Positions 10,743 through 24,900 are shown, numbered from the stretch's first letter. The stretch: DNA of 64,000 bases from Psoroptes ovis (GCA_002943765.1 PQWQ01000008.1:806001-870000), one strand, 5' to 3'. Translations and numbers: made by a program. The notes: generated by a model not told the origin, from the sequence alone.

Positions 10743-11128
10743 GGACCAAATCCCCCTTGTCTCGCTATTCTCTTCATATTTCAAAAAAAGGATGCATGAT
10801 GTGAATCTTCTGTAAAACGATAAACTTACTTGAACGGTTTTCCATTTTAAAAAATTTATTAAAAATTCAATTTTCAAAATTATTATTATCGCAATTTTGC
10901 TGAATAATAATGAAAATTATGCTTGATTTTCACTTTTATTTGATTAATAATTGAATTAAATCAATCAATTAATCAATTATTAATCAAATAATAATCCAAT
11001 CATTAATCATTGATTTATAAAAAATTCAGCAAATTTTTTCCAAGTTGGAAAAATTCCTACTGCTTTTGCGCAAAAATCAACATAATTCAAATTTCAAAAT
11101 TTGAATTACGGCGGAAAAAAACTGTGCC
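10743..11128. other. Intergenic between transposase-like gene and foldback element
   Basis: AT-rich. The first ~135 bp stays open in the transposase frame and has an acceptor-like TTTTACAG (minus strand, about 10802-10795), so it may hold an intron end or 5' exon. Otherwise it shows TTAATTAA-type simple sequence and nothing codable. Confidence 0.4.
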
Positions 11129-12044
11129 AAAGGGTAACCTCTAATAAGATAGAGTCATTCTGCCTAAGGAAAAAAATCGAGAAAAAAATTATCGCATCAT
11201 GTTCTTGGTCAATAGGGATGACAAAAAGTCAATTATGGTCATCTCCAATTCTTGACCCTTCCGGTCCAAAAAGGGGGTCAAAAGTCAATAATTGCGATAT
11301 CTCGGCCGTTTTAAGAGGTGATGTCTCAATTTTTTCAATAATTAAAGATTATCTAGCCATTAATCATTGGTGAAAATATCATTGATTTAAAAAGATTACT
11401 TTTTGAGATATATTCATTTGAAGTTACCATTTCCATTATCTTTAGGTTTTTTGATTGACGTGTACACGTCTAAACTGGAGATTGCTAAGGAACACAAGCA
11501 TTAATGATAATTGCTATTTTCTATGACATTTTTCATGTAAATATTTTTAAAAATATAACTTAATGTTGATTTTTGTTTTTGGTTTTCATTTTCTATCTTG
11601 TTGTTATAAGAATGTCTTGAATGAAAATGCTCGGGCTTAAATGGTCATCAATTGATGATCATAGAAAATAGCAATTATCATTAATGCTTGTGTTCCTTAG
11701 TAATCTCCAGTTTAGACGTGTACACGTCAATCAAAAACCCTAAAGATAATGGAAATGGTAACTTCAAATGAATATATCTCAAAAAGTAATCTTTTTAAAT
11801 CAATGATATTTTCACCAATGATTAATGGCTAGATAATCTTTAATTATTGAAAAAATTGAGACATCACCTCTTAAAACAGCCGAGATATCGCAATTATTGA
11901 CTTTTGACCCCCTTTTTGGACCGGAAGGGTCAAGAATTGGAGATGACCATAATTGACTTTTTGTCATCCCTATTGACCAAGAACATGATGCGATAATTTT
12001 TTTCTCGATTTTTTTCCTTAGGCAGTTATTGTAGGATACCCTTT
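11129..12044. mobile_element. Foldback element with two ~390-bp inverted arms
   Basis: The left arm (11129-11526) and right arm (11659-12044) are reverse complements with only scattered differences and small indels near the outer ends; the loop is 132 bp (11527-11658). The outermost bases read AAAGGGTA inward from each side. Each arm contains a 14-bp palindrome GACGTGTACACGTC (11457-11470 and 11715-11728). No ORF of note is present. I could not find a clear target-site duplication. The arms fit a non-autonomous long-TIR DNA transposon; family unknown. Confidence 0.88.
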
Positions 12045-13223
12045 ACAATTTGCAAAAACTTTTCAACGTATAAACTTTATTCAGACAAGTTGTAGCAGTA
12101 ACTAAAAAATTTTTGCTAATGCTTCTACCCCAAAATTATTGGCTATCCCCATAAGCCATTTGGTTGTGTGTTGAACAAGTGGATTCAATGCAGTGTGTAT
12201 TTGTGTGTGTGAATGAAAACACGCGACAAATGACGCCAAAATATACAAAGAAAAAATAAAAAGAAATGAAATGAAAGAGGGTGAGTACAGAGAGTATAGT
12301 ATATGAGAAATAAAGGGGAAAATTGTGGAAACTGTGTGAATAATGAGAAGTTGTGGAAAAAAGAAAAAAAATATTGAGGAACGCAATGAGGAGGCATAAA
12401 AGGAGCGATTCGAATGCGATTATTTTTTTTCAGAAATTCGATGAGGAAGTGGTGGTTTTTTCGAAGAAGTAGGAGTATGAGCAGGTGTTAAGAGGAGGAA
12501 AATTTTTCAATGTGAAATCAAACGAAATATGAGTGATGAATGAGCAAAGAGGAAGGAAGATGAAAAATTTAAAAATACGAAAAAATAACGACGATTCAAT
12601 GTCAATGATAAGTATGTGATTTGTGTTGAAAATTTGATCAAGAAAGAAACTTTGGTTTTGATCGGATTTGGTCAAGAAATGGAAAAAAATCCATGGACAA
12701 TGAAAAAAAGAAACGAATATCCAGCCAAAATCAAAAAAAAAAAAAAAAAAATCGAACGCAAAGACACTCAAAAAATATACTGCTACAACAAACGAAATGG
12801 TGAGTAGAAACGTCAACCCAAAGCAGTGCCACTACTTTTTGATTATTTTTTCTCATTTCACCAACTTCCAGATGCGGAGAACGTAGAATCGTTTTGTTCT
12901 TCTCGTAACGCAATCGTTAACTGTGAGCCAAATGGTAATTTGATTAACTTTGTTTGATCAATGAGATTTGATGGAGCAAAAAAAAAATCAAAATTCAAAT
13001 AATGAAACTAAACGGCGGAGATAACATTGAAAATGTTTTTAAGCAAAAAAAAAAAAAAAAACAAAAACGAATTGCTCCAACATGCCACTACGATTACTGT
13101 ATTTTTATGATCGCAAATTTTCAAAGTTTTTTTCCTCTGTCACTAACTGTACTCTATTAGCGTAAAAATTTTTTTGTGAGGAGTTACTACACATTCACAT
13201 GCAGTCAACTCTGGTGTATCGAC

Positions 13224-13298
13224 GGTTGTCCGGAAAGTCGGTTCAGAAATCAACACAAAAACCCGATCGAAAATCGACAAAAATTTTTCGGACAATCT
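13224..13298. mobile_element. Mariner-like micro-hairpin
   Basis: Left end GGTTGTCCGGAAAGT, right end ATTTTTCGGACAATC, 75 bp. The middle (CCGATCGAAAATCG) is itself partly palindromic. Confidence 0.7.
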
Positions 13299-16088
13299 AA
13301 TGTCATTCATACAATATTTAACCGTATTCTCGTATATATGACAGCGAAATATGTCAACAAAAACAATATTTTCTTTTATAAATTTTCATTACTATTTTTT
13401 CACGTATCACTGAAATTTACAACAACAAATAACTACAAAGAAAATTTTCAAATTTTTTGAAGGTGATCATGATTCAATCAAATATTTCGCGGAAAACGTT
13501 GCGCATGCGCTTGAAACAAAATTTTTCAAATTTTATCTGCAAAATCAAATCATCATTTTCTTTAGGCAAACATATCATCTTATCTGAAAAAATGATCAAT
13601 GAATTGATTCGATGAATGATTATTGATTTCAAGTTTTTTGACAAGTTTATTTTTAAAACTATTTCTGGAAAAATTCTTCGCCAAAAAAAGGGTTATTTTT
13701 AAATTTTTCTTTGAATTTTTCTCTTGAAAAATTTCTTAGAAAATTTCTCGTAGAAAAAAATTCTCTTTTGTCACGTGCTTTTATTTATTTTTAATTTATT
13801 TGCACTCAAATTGCTTTCGAAACTATTTTTTATCTAATCTCATTTTACTAAAAAGAAAAATTTGATAATTTTCGATAAATTTTCTGTCCATAGAAAATAA
13901 ATTTTCAAACAGAAATTTCGCAATTTCAATGATTTTTTTTTTAATTTCTTTTCTCTTCCTTTGATCAATTTCATAATCGAAAAAAAATTGATTTCATTTT
14001 CAAATTATCAAATTCATTTTTTCTCAAAATCTAAAAAGTTAATATCGAAGCAAGTAATGGAGATAATAATTGGCGACAAATTGGACTATTTTTAAAATTT
14101 TGATTTTTTATAAAATTCCTAAATTTTTCGGCCAAAATCGCGCCATCTGTTATCTCAGAAAATAAGTTTTTCTCAAAATTTTTATTCGTCGACACAAGAT
14201 GGCGGCACTGTGAAATGTTAAAAAGATTTTGATCAATGAAATTGCGAAATAATTAAAAATCAGAAAAATTGCCAAGGTAATCAACAGGTATTTGATTTTT
14301 TTTTTTTTTTTTTGATTTCGATGTTTCATTTTTTAATGATTTAGCAAATTTATGATGTTATTTCATTGTTTATTTGTTTTCCAAATGATTTCAATTCCTT
14401 AATATTTCGTAATTAGTGGTTTTATCAATTTCATTTTCAATCAATCAATTGCAAATTGTTTGCATTGGTAAACACTGAAAATTTATGAAAGAAATTAAAT
14501 AAAACAACTTGATGTAAACAATGAACAAACTAAATGAATGAATGAATGAATGATGTAATAAACATTCATATAAGATGTAAATGAATAATAATAATAATAA
14601 TAACAACAATTAAATGTTTGTTTTTGTTTCTATTTTCTACAATAAACGTGTTTTATAGAAATTCGAATCTGAGAAAAATAAAACAAAAACAAAAGTTAAT
14701 TAATTTATGAATTAATTAACTAATTAATTGTGTTTGTTACTAATTACCTTTTGTTCAATTCATTAGTTTTTATGAACGATTTCAGCAATTTACTCATTAA
14801 TTTATTACGAACTCCTTTATTGATGAACTTGTATTCAAATTCAGTTACTTAATGAGTGATTTTACTCCAACCTTTGCCAAATTCAACCCTTATTCTCTGC
14901 TGCTGGTCATCATTTTTGAGCATTGAGGTAAGCTCTGGATTTTTACTTGAATCAATTTATTAATGGCTCTTGATGCTTATGGTACCTACCGGTACCGATT
15001 CTTCGGTGTGGTTATTAATCATCATTAGGACCTTAATTATCTCTGATAATACTGATAATAGAAATGTTGATTGATAATTGACTTGATAATTTGTTCCTAT
15101 TTTGTCATTTCTTGGAAGACTTATCGCTAAAAAATTGATAAAAATCAAACGATTGATTTTGTATGTCGTTGATGGTGGTCGTTAATGGTTATGTGGTCGG
15201 TGTATGTGATAACTGTATTTTTCCCTCTTCTCAAGAGGTTTTGATTTTTTGCCTATATTCACTTTCTTTGACATAATTATTTTCTATTTGTCGATACGAT
15301 TAATTAATTAAGCAATTGATTAATCAGAATCTATTTTGATTACAGTCAATTCAACGATTTCTACATTCTATGTTTTGGGGCAATCATTTGATTTTTTGAA
15401 AATGATTGCAATTTACGAGTATTTTTTAATTGATTTTTTTTTTTTTTTGAAATAAAACGGAATACGTACTTTACGGATTTGTTACAATTTTTTTTTCAAA
15501 AAAAAAGTTCGAAAAAAAAATTCTAAAATCAAAAGTGCGCATGCTCATTGATTTCATCACATTTTAGCAAAAAAAATGAAAAAAAATTCGATTCTTAAAA
15601 ACACGAAGCAGAAGGAGAAGCATTGAAAATTGAGCAAAATTTAAATCACCGCTGTTTGCTTCACTTTTTTTTCGCTGCTGCTTCTCATCCTCATCCTCAT
15701 CATTCAAACAAAGTATCCTTTGGTGTGATGCAGAAGAATGAGAAGGAGAAGAGGAGGAGGAGGAGGAGGAATCGTGATTTTTTTTCTGGAAATTTTGCTA
15801 CTTATTATTATTATTATTATCATAAAGCTTTCGATTTAAATCACATCGACAAAATAAAAACACACACACAACAACAAAAATACGGCATGTTTTTCTGATT
15901 TCATTTTTTTCAAGTATGTAATTTTTGGTCGACACTAAAAAAAAAAATAGACGAAAAATTCATTTTTCCTTTTGCTTTTGCTTTTGATGGTGATTAAAAA
16001 TGAATTAATTGGATTTTTTTTTTACTACACTGAAAATAAATAAAAAAAAACTTACATTTTGTCGTTGTTCATTTGTTGTTGTTGCAAC

Positions 16089-16116
16089 GTGTGTGTGTGT
16101 GTGTGTTTGTGTGTGT
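16089..16116. repeat. (GT)n microsatellite
   Basis: GT run interrupted once by a TT. Confidence 0.85.
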
Positions 16117-17956
16117 TTAATATCATTTCAACTTCATCAATTGATCTGCATTTGTTGCTTGTTCATCTTGTTTGTTTTGTTGTTGTTGTTGTTGTTTACA
16201 AGAGATTCACACACAATTTAAGATCATCGAACACGTTTTTTTTTTCGCTGTGTTTTTTCAAGATACAAAAAATTTCTCGTGAATTTTTATTTTCTTTGTG
16301 CATTTTTGTGATTGAACAAAGTGATTGGAATTTTTCTTCATTGTTTGATTAATTGATGAATTAACAATGAATTGATTATTTTTTTAATGAATTTTTTCTT
16401 CTAAAATTTTAATTTATTACCGATTATTTTGGTGTCTTCATTATTTTTCTTTTATTCATTTCTTATTGATCTCTGCAATTACAAATGATTTGATTTTATT
16501 TTATGAAAAACTAAACGGAAATTGACTGAAACATCGCCACAATTGCAACAGTTGATTTTATTCTTCTTCTTCTTCTTCCTCAGAATATTGTTCTACTCTC
16601 TTTTTATTTCAAATGAAAAGAATCAAATTTCGTAAGTTTAAATTATTGTTATTCTTGAACTTTTCAATCTTTGATTATTGATTTCATTATTGATCCATTG
16701 AAAATTTTCCATCTGATTTATTCAATTCAACATGTGTTCAACTCTACACGACAATTTCATAATTTCTATGTCTTGATTATCTAAAAGAGAAATACTGAAA
16801 TAAATCTAGATTCAATTTGTAATAAAAAAAAAAATGTGAAATATTTGAATGGCAATGTTCAATAATGCATACGGAGGATTTCCGTTCATTTTTCTTTTTC
16901 CACAAGTTTTTCTGCGATTGTTTTGTGGTTTATATTGATTTGAATTGTTATCAATTTTCATTCATTCTTTACATTGAATCGATTTGCATTTGAGTTTTAT
17001 ATTCAAATCCATTTTAAAACTCTTCAATTTTCTTATTATTTCGGATAATAGGCTCATGAATTCTTTGATTTTATGATTCTCAAGTTTTCAATTAATGGAT
17101 CAGAATGCTTAGATGAATATTATCAGTGCAATTGAACTGAATTAATTGAAAGTTTTAATTAGTTTTTTTTAATTACAATTTTAATTATTTCGAATTTACA
17201 TTTTCATAAAAGAATTCGAACTTTAAATTTTTTTTTCGAGATTCGATGTACATGTAAAAATCAGAAGAAAAAAAATTCTCACTCATTCTCGTGCTGCTAC
17301 TTTTCGAAACATTTTTTACTTAGTTTTGCTTGAAAATTACTAAAAAAAGCAGCATAGTGGCACTGTTTCTTCTGCAATACTCTAATTCTACAAATTGATT
17401 TTCTAATTGTTCTAGATGCCACTTCTCAACCGTATTTTCTACATTTTTTCTCAGATCAATATTTTCGATAGCCAGTAGTAGTGGTATAGTTTGAGAGTAA
17501 TTAAGAAAAAAAAATTTCCATTCGAATTCGAAAAATAATTCGAATGAAAGCATTGCCCAACAACAGCATCAACAACAAAAACAAAAAAACATGCTTGATA
17601 TGATCAGAGAATTAAGCAAATAAACAAAAGAAGTTCGAAAAGTTTTTGCGCTCATTTCACAGTGATTTCAGCATGGAAATGCGTCAAAATTTTTCGTACG
17701 ACCTTTGTAAATATTGAAAAAAAAACACAAATCGACAAGACACACGTCGACATATACTTGAAAAATGTATGAGAGAAATACATACAAATGCTGCACATTA
17801 ATAAATTGAAAATGAAAATGAAAACTTTTAAACTCAATAAATGGTGAAAAATTTTTAATTTTTTTAATTTTTCTAATTTTTGTATCATTATCATCATTTT
17901 TTCAATGTGTACAAGAAGCATAATGAAAATATGATCATACATACACATGCAAACAA

Positions 17957-17973
17957 CACACACACACACACAC
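17957..17973. repeat. (CA)n microsatellite
   Basis: Uninterrupted CA run of about 17 bp. Confidence 0.85.
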
Positions 17974-18994
17974 CATCCGAAAAATCATGATGATGATGAT
18001 GATATTTTATCCTTAATATATCCTCTCCTTTGGAGTGTTTTTTTTTGTGCGATTGATGATGATGATGGTGTGCGTGTGTGTGTTTTGTGTGTGTGATTTT
18101 TCAAATTTTTCCAGTGATTTGCTTTTTATGTGATTAATTAATTAATCAGAATCATTAATTAATTAAAATTGTTCAGAATCGAATTAATGTTTAAGTGATT
18201 GTGTTCGAATTCTTGTGGTGAATGATGATCATTGAATTCGATTTAACCCGAAAAGATTCGATTCCAACGGTGTTGTATTTACGTGTATTTATTGTCATTT
18301 GTGATTTTCTTAAATTTTTAATTAATCAAAGAAAGTAGAAATCAATTGTTGATTTTATCAGGCATTTTTTTGATGTGGAACCACTTGAGACAATTTAATG
18401 GTTATGATGATGATTGTAATTGATCAGCAGCAGCAATCACACATACACATTACGAAGATAGACGACGCTTACGAGAAATTGTTTGAAAGAATTTATATTA
18501 TTTTCGATTTTTATGCTCAACAAATTATTTTTATTTGTGTGTCGTTAATTAATTAATTATGATTAATTAAATTAATTGTAATTTAATTCTTCAATGTTGA
18601 TTTCTATTTTGGAATTTTGTTCGAAAAACAACCAAATTCATTTGAATTTTCATTGAAAAAATTTGAAAATAATTAAAATTAACGATTTAATTGAATTGAT
18701 TTTAATTTGATTACACTCAAATATTAATTGTGTTATTTATTTATTTTTATATTTATTCAAAATCAACAGAAATAATCAACAAATTGTGGTGATTTTTTTC
18801 CAGCTTTTGTGTTTTGTAAAACATTTATATTTTGTACTTGAAATCTCCATCAAATCACAATCAACAATTGATATCAATTCATTTGTCCATTTTGGTCATC
18901 AATTTTTGTGGTTGTTGTTGTTGTTGCTGTCGTCGTCATCATTATCATCAATCGATCGATCGATCAATTTCAATTCAATAAATCAATCAAAAAG

Positions 18995-21900
18995 ATGAAG
19001 TTGACCGAAGAAGACGATAATAACAACAACACCAGTGCCAGCAGCAACATTAAGATGTCAACAGGTTTAATGGTGACCACAACGACAACAGCAGCACCGA
19101 CATCATCATCTTCACCTTCTCCATCATCGTCATCGCCATCATTGATCAATAATGATACTGATCAATCAATCAATAAATTTGGTCAAATCAAACAACAACA
19201 AACACAGCAACATCAAGAAATTGAAACAAATTCTTCATTGACCAATGGTAATGATCAATCAAAGTCTGATGGCGGCGAAGAATTAATGAATAATGGTGAT
19301 GATAAAGATCAATTGAACAAATTGAATCATCATTCGATTACTGATGATGATAATGATGATAAATCAATTGTTCAAAATGGATTCGGTGGTGATGGTCATG
19401 ATGGTCATGATCATAATAATGATGGTGATGACGGTAAATCTATATCATCGCCATCATCATCAATAAAATCAATTGATCAGCCATCGATCCCAACAGCTAC
19501 TGCTCCTGTTCCAAATGCATGGATCGCTTCACCTGGAAAACTTGTGGCTAAATCATTTAATAACAGTAACAACACAACTAATCAACAATCGTCAAATAAT
19601 GGTCCATCATTATCGTCATCTGCTACGTCAACAACAACAACAGCAGCACCAACAACGACGACCATAGCCAATAATCATTTAAATAGCCAAATAGCAGTAA
19701 ACAACAAAACGAATGGTAAGTAATAGCTTTGATTAGTTTTTCTAAGGTCTTAGCAATGATTTTTGACCTTGCGTATCTTGAATTAATGGCTCAAAATGTG
19801 ATATTTTTCCTGAGAAATTTCCAAGGAATTTTTTTTCTTCCAAAAAATCACGTGTTTTTCGAGTGAAAATGAGCTTTTTTCTCAATGAATCCTATCGTTT
19901 ATGAATGGACAATGTTTGTGTTTTGATAGCGTTTAATTGTCCGAAAAGTTTTTGACAGTTTTTTAAAGGCTGTTAGCAGTAATTTGAGTGGAAAAAACTT
20001 TTCGAACGACCAAATTTTTTTCGCTTTTTTTCGAATTCAGACGATTTTTTTTTTGTTTTTGCTAAAATTTAAAAGGAAATACTTGTGTGTAAGTGTGTGT
20101 GTGTGTTTTTTTCGAAAATATAAAAAATTGCATGCGTGTAATTATTTGATTTTCAGTCTGTTTTAAAAAGGTAGTGGTACGTTTAAACAGTAGAGTGATA
20201 GCATTCGATTCGGTTGCAGGTAGTGGTTCATTTTTATATCTAATTGTTGTTTTCGAAAATAAAAGTGAAATTGCTGCAATTTTTTTTTCGTGTCTCGCAT
20301 CGCCAAAACATTCGAAAATCTGTTGCACACACATATATCTGTTTCCTTTTGGCAAAAAAAATGTGATATTTAAAACATGAAAATGGTGATTCAAAACTAA
20401 AATCCCAAAAATTAAGTGAAATTTGTTGCATCTCAGTGATATCTGTGTGATTGTGATCATTAAACCATCAAAAAAAATACTTAAAATGAACAATCTTTGG
20501 CGACAGTTGCCGATATTTTTGTCATTTCTGCTTACGAATTGCTGCCCCTGGGTAAGCCGCTATCTACATGCGAGAAAAACCTCTTAAAGCAAGCCGCAAT
20601 GTGTGATTTTGAACTATGAACTATTGCCAGAAAATGAGCAGATGTACGAAAGCTTAAAATGTAAGAATATTTCAATTATTTGATAACAGTTTTGTTTTAA
20701 ATTGTACATATCATTATCATTATTTGATAATGATGATGATGATGGTAATCATCTTATGATTATTACTGTGTGTATTTTATGGTGGTGTTGGTGGTGATGT
20801 TTGAAATTTTTTCCAATTTTTACAATCAAACACAACAAATACGATGATTAATTGTAAGCAAATTTATCAATTTTAATGTGTTTTCTTAAAGAAAATTGAT
20901 TTAAAATTTTCAATTTAAGAAAATTTTTGTCAAAGAGAAATTCATTTTCATTTATTTTTGCTTTTTTTTTTTTTTTTTTGCTCATATTTCTCTGTCTGTG
21001 TCTACACATAAAAATAAATTCGTATCTCGTATAAATGAGCTCGTAGTTTGTGTTCTTCATCATCATCATTTATTTATTTATTCAATAAAATTATCTGTGT
21101 TTTTCGTAAGATAAAGAGAAATGAATTGAATAAAAGTGGATGGATGGATGGATGGATGGCAATGTATGTCTGTGTGCTTTTGTGTGTATGTCTGTGGTAT
21201 GCGTTTTTTTGCTTTTGTGCGTTTTGTTCATGGTATTAGGTTGTCCGAAAAGTTCATTCTGCTTAATCAATAGAGTAGCTCATGAAAAGTGGCAAGAACT
21301 TTTCGGACAACCTAATATTTTCGTGTATTAATTTATTCACTTATTTACTTTTTATTTGGTGAATAAATGAATATGAACACAAACGAATGAAATTATTGCT
21401 CAAATTTTACAGTTTTTTCTGTTGTCTTAATTACGCCAAATTTCATTTCTTCGATTAATTATTTGTTTTTGATTAATTGATTGATTTGATGATTGATCAA
21501 ATTGTTTGATATTTGATTTGTTGTATCGAATGTTAGATGTGCTCGCATATTTACATGTGAACGAAAGAGAGAACGTAATGAAAATGAATGAATGAATGAA
21601 AATGTAGTTCAAAAAAAAAAAAACAATGTAACAAAATGAAATTTACAAGAGAAATGAATGATTATAATGTAATAATAACAATGATTTTGATTTTCTGTTG
21701 TTTTGTAAATACAAAAATATATGACTTAATTTAATAAAACGTTAAGTCGAAGTTGTTTAAGCTTTTAATTCTGATGAAATTTTCATTGATTTTGTTGTAA
21801 TATGATTGATTTGAGACTCAATGAGTGAATTTTATGATTAAATTTGTGAATTTTCAGTGAATTTTTTGAATAAGTTTTAAATTTGATTTCAAATGGTTTA

Positions 21901-24900
21901 ATTGTGTTTATTTTCAATGATTATTACAGCAGGTACTAATAACAATATTGTTACAACAACAACGACATTATCATCGTCTTCTCCATTATCATCAACAGCG
22001 ACACCATCAGCAACATTATCATCATCATCACCATCATCATCAGTGATGCCTATATCTTCCATAAATGCTTCAACAACACCAACAACAACAATATCATCAT
22101 CATTATCATCGAGCAATACTAATAATGAACATGGTAATAATAATATTGTTAAACAACCACAACACCAACCAATTAATAAATGGTCATTGAAAAATGGATC
22201 ACTTTTGAATGATAATAATATCAATATTAATATTGATCAAAAAGTAATTGAAAATTGATTGATTTTGTTTGATTTAGTTGTATTAATTGATAATATTTTT
22301 ATTTTAGGATGAATTAAATTACAGTGAAGATTGGCCTTCATTAAATGAAGTAAACGAGGTAAATGTTTATTGATGATTATTAGTATTTATGACTGGTTAA
22401 TTGATTGTTTTTCTTCAATATTCGAATAGCTTTCAACAAATACAACAACCAAACGTAATTCAAATAATTCTGCCGGTGAAACAATGTTTAATCATAATCA
22501 AAATACATCATCATCATCCACAACAACAATGAATTCATCAAATTCAATTGCTCAAAATGGTGAATCGCCATCATTATCACAATCTATGAATGATTGTATA
22601 AGTAGTAATCAAGATAATGATGATAAAACATCGATAATGAGCAATAATAATAACAATAATCAATTGATTAATGGTGATAATTTGAATAATGAAGATGTTG
22701 ATAATGATTCGAATTCGAAATCTTCGATCACAAATCAACATCAATTATCATCTGGTCAACAACAACCACAACAAGTCATGGATAAAGATGCCAATAGCAA
22801 TAATAATGGTAATGGAACTTTGGATAAGAATAAACAAAAGAAGAAAGGTTAGTGTCTGTTTCTCAATGAGTAAATCAATATCGATGAACGAATATGATGA
22901 AATTAAGGAATTACCGTCTGATTGAATTGAAATTGACGATAATATTCTTATGGCTGCTTTATTTCTGATTTAATCTTTTATTCATTATGATCATTTTATT
23001 GATTTTCTATGAAAACTTTATGCTAATTGTTCTTTTTTCTGCATTCGGTTCAATATTTAGGTCAAAAGAAATGGGTACCATTAGATGGTATGATTGGTGT
23101 TGCACCACCGGCAAAATTACGTGGTAAAATTGTGAATAAAACAAATGTTGATTATTATTCAGTTAGTGGTGGTGATTATAATGGAACAATTAATGGATAT
23201 GGTGATAATAATAATAATAATAACCAACATAATATTAACACTAATAATCACCATGATTATAATAAATCCGGTTCAAATAATGGTGGTGGTAATAATATTA
23301 ATGGTGGCCGTTCAAGTGGCAATAGTGTAAACACTAGTGTTGTTGTTGTTGGTGGTGGTGGTCATAATAATTTGTCTCGTAATCGATCTCAAAGACGAGG
23401 TGGTGCAAATATTAACGGTAATAATGGCATTAATAATGGAAATCGTGGATCAGTTAGTACAGTTGTAAATGCTAATACACAAAATAATAATGAAATTAAT
23501 AATCATCGAAATGGTAATAACAACAAAATGATGACTGGCCAATCCTCTGCTAATCCCAATAATCATAATTCTCCAACATTGAATTCATCAACCACAAAAT
23601 CAAATGCTCAATCTGATACAACAACACCATCAACAACAACGACAGTAACAAGTGATTTTTCATCATCATCATCAACAACATCTTCATCATCAAACAATGG
23701 TAATAATAACAGGAAAAAGAATCCAATATCTGGTGCTAGCAATGTTTCTAATAATTCTGATTCACATAATCAACATAATGCAACAACATATTCACAACAA
23801 CATCATCATTTACCGCATCATACACATCATCATCATAATACTACACATTCACATGTGCAACAGCAACAACCATCATCACATCATTCACATCAGCAACAGC
23901 ATTCATCTTATCATCCATTAAATGTTCAACAGCCGCCATTACCACCACCAAATTCAATATCATCTCTATATTCACGTCGTAATACAAACGGTGGTATTCG
24001 TGGAAGAGGTCGTGGTGGATTAATTGGCCGCGGCATGAATCGTAGTCGTTCTCAAATGTCCAATGAATCAACAGGTGCACCTATCTTAAATCCTAATACA
24101 GCTGCAGCTATTGTGCAACAACAAGCCAATGGAAATGGTATAATTCATGGTAATAATGTTGCCGGTACAATGGTGGCTGCATCAGCACCACCACAATCAC
24201 AATCATCGCAAGCACAAACGCAACCACCTGTAGCTACGATCACTGTCGGTAGCAATGGTATGACCGTAACAAATATTCATCCGGATGAATATTCTGCAGT
24301 TTATCATCAGCCATATACTGGATATGATTTTCCTGGACGTTCAGATATGAATGTACCGATGACGGCTGGCTTGACTCAGGCACCATCGCCAGCAACTGCA
24401 CCAGCATTTATACCTGGTTCATTTTATTATAATACTCCTTTTGTTTATAGTCCAGATGATATCAAAGAAATGTTACGTTCACAAATTGAATATTATTTTT
24501 CTGAAGAAAATCTTCAAAGAGATTTTTTCTTGCGAAGAAAAATGGATGAACAAGGATTTTTGCCAATTTCTTTGATTGCATCATTCCATCGTGTTCAAGC
24601 ATTAACACAAGATGTAACACTGGTTGTTGAAGCATTAGCCAATTCAACTGCAGTCGAAGTTGTTGATGGTATCAAAGTTAGAACTTGTAATGATCCACAA
24701 AAATGGCCTATTGTAAGATCAATTTTTAATTGATTTTAATATTACAATTTTAATTTTTATTCTATTTCTATCTTGTGCACTATGATATATGATTGATTAG
24801 CTGGATAATTTGAGCACTGCGGCTACAACAACAGCAATACATCCACCAACAATGGCCGCTGTGACCACACCACCATTTCAAGCAGCTAATGTAATGTCGA

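Larger units (their letters stand above)
12045..18994. other. Long intergenic region upstream of LARP1, no gene seen
   Basis: AT-rich, with homopolymer tracts, a mariner-like hairpin (13224-13298), TTAATTAA runs, and microsatellites at 16089-16116 and 17957-17973. Open frames on both strands are low-complexity and lack domains. The last few hundred bases presumably contain the LARP1 promoter and 5'UTR, but I see no reliable TATA/initiator pair. Confidence 0.5.
19716..21929 (+). other. LARP1 intron 1 (2.2 kb) with two micro-hairpins
   Basis: By far the longest LARP1 intron; the others are about 57-260 bp. It starts GTAAGT and ends ACAGCAG, a tandem acceptor. It holds mariner-like hairpins at 19935-20013 and 21236-21315, a TGGA tandem repeat near 21138-21158, and a short plus-strand frame with a signal-peptide-like sequence at 20486. 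Confidence 0.75.

Noticed and set aside
10743..10877. N-terminal extension of the transposase-like protein
   Set aside because: The frame is open but the first codon is TTG and no ATG occurs before 10742. A 20-bp GTAAGT...ACAG pair inside it is too short to be an intron.
12102..12816. Minus-strand Phe-rich frames
   Set aside because: They arise from poly(A) and AT-rich simple sequence on the plus strand, have no domain and no plausible splice structure.
15600..18990. Additional 5' coding exon of LARP1
   Set aside because: Nothing in this stretch shows conserved LARP1 sequence or a donor at the end of an ATG-initiated frame; the start at 18995 already gives a complete protein.
18908..18994. 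Upstream in-frame extension of LARP1 with a Val/Ile-rich start
   Set aside because: The frame there opens with GTG, not ATG, and encodes a GTT/ATC simple repeat; the first ATG is at 18995.
22484..22852. Independent small Ser/Asn-rich gene
   Set aside because: It is LARP1 exon 4 read into the following intron; splice sites on both sides keep frame with the neighbours.
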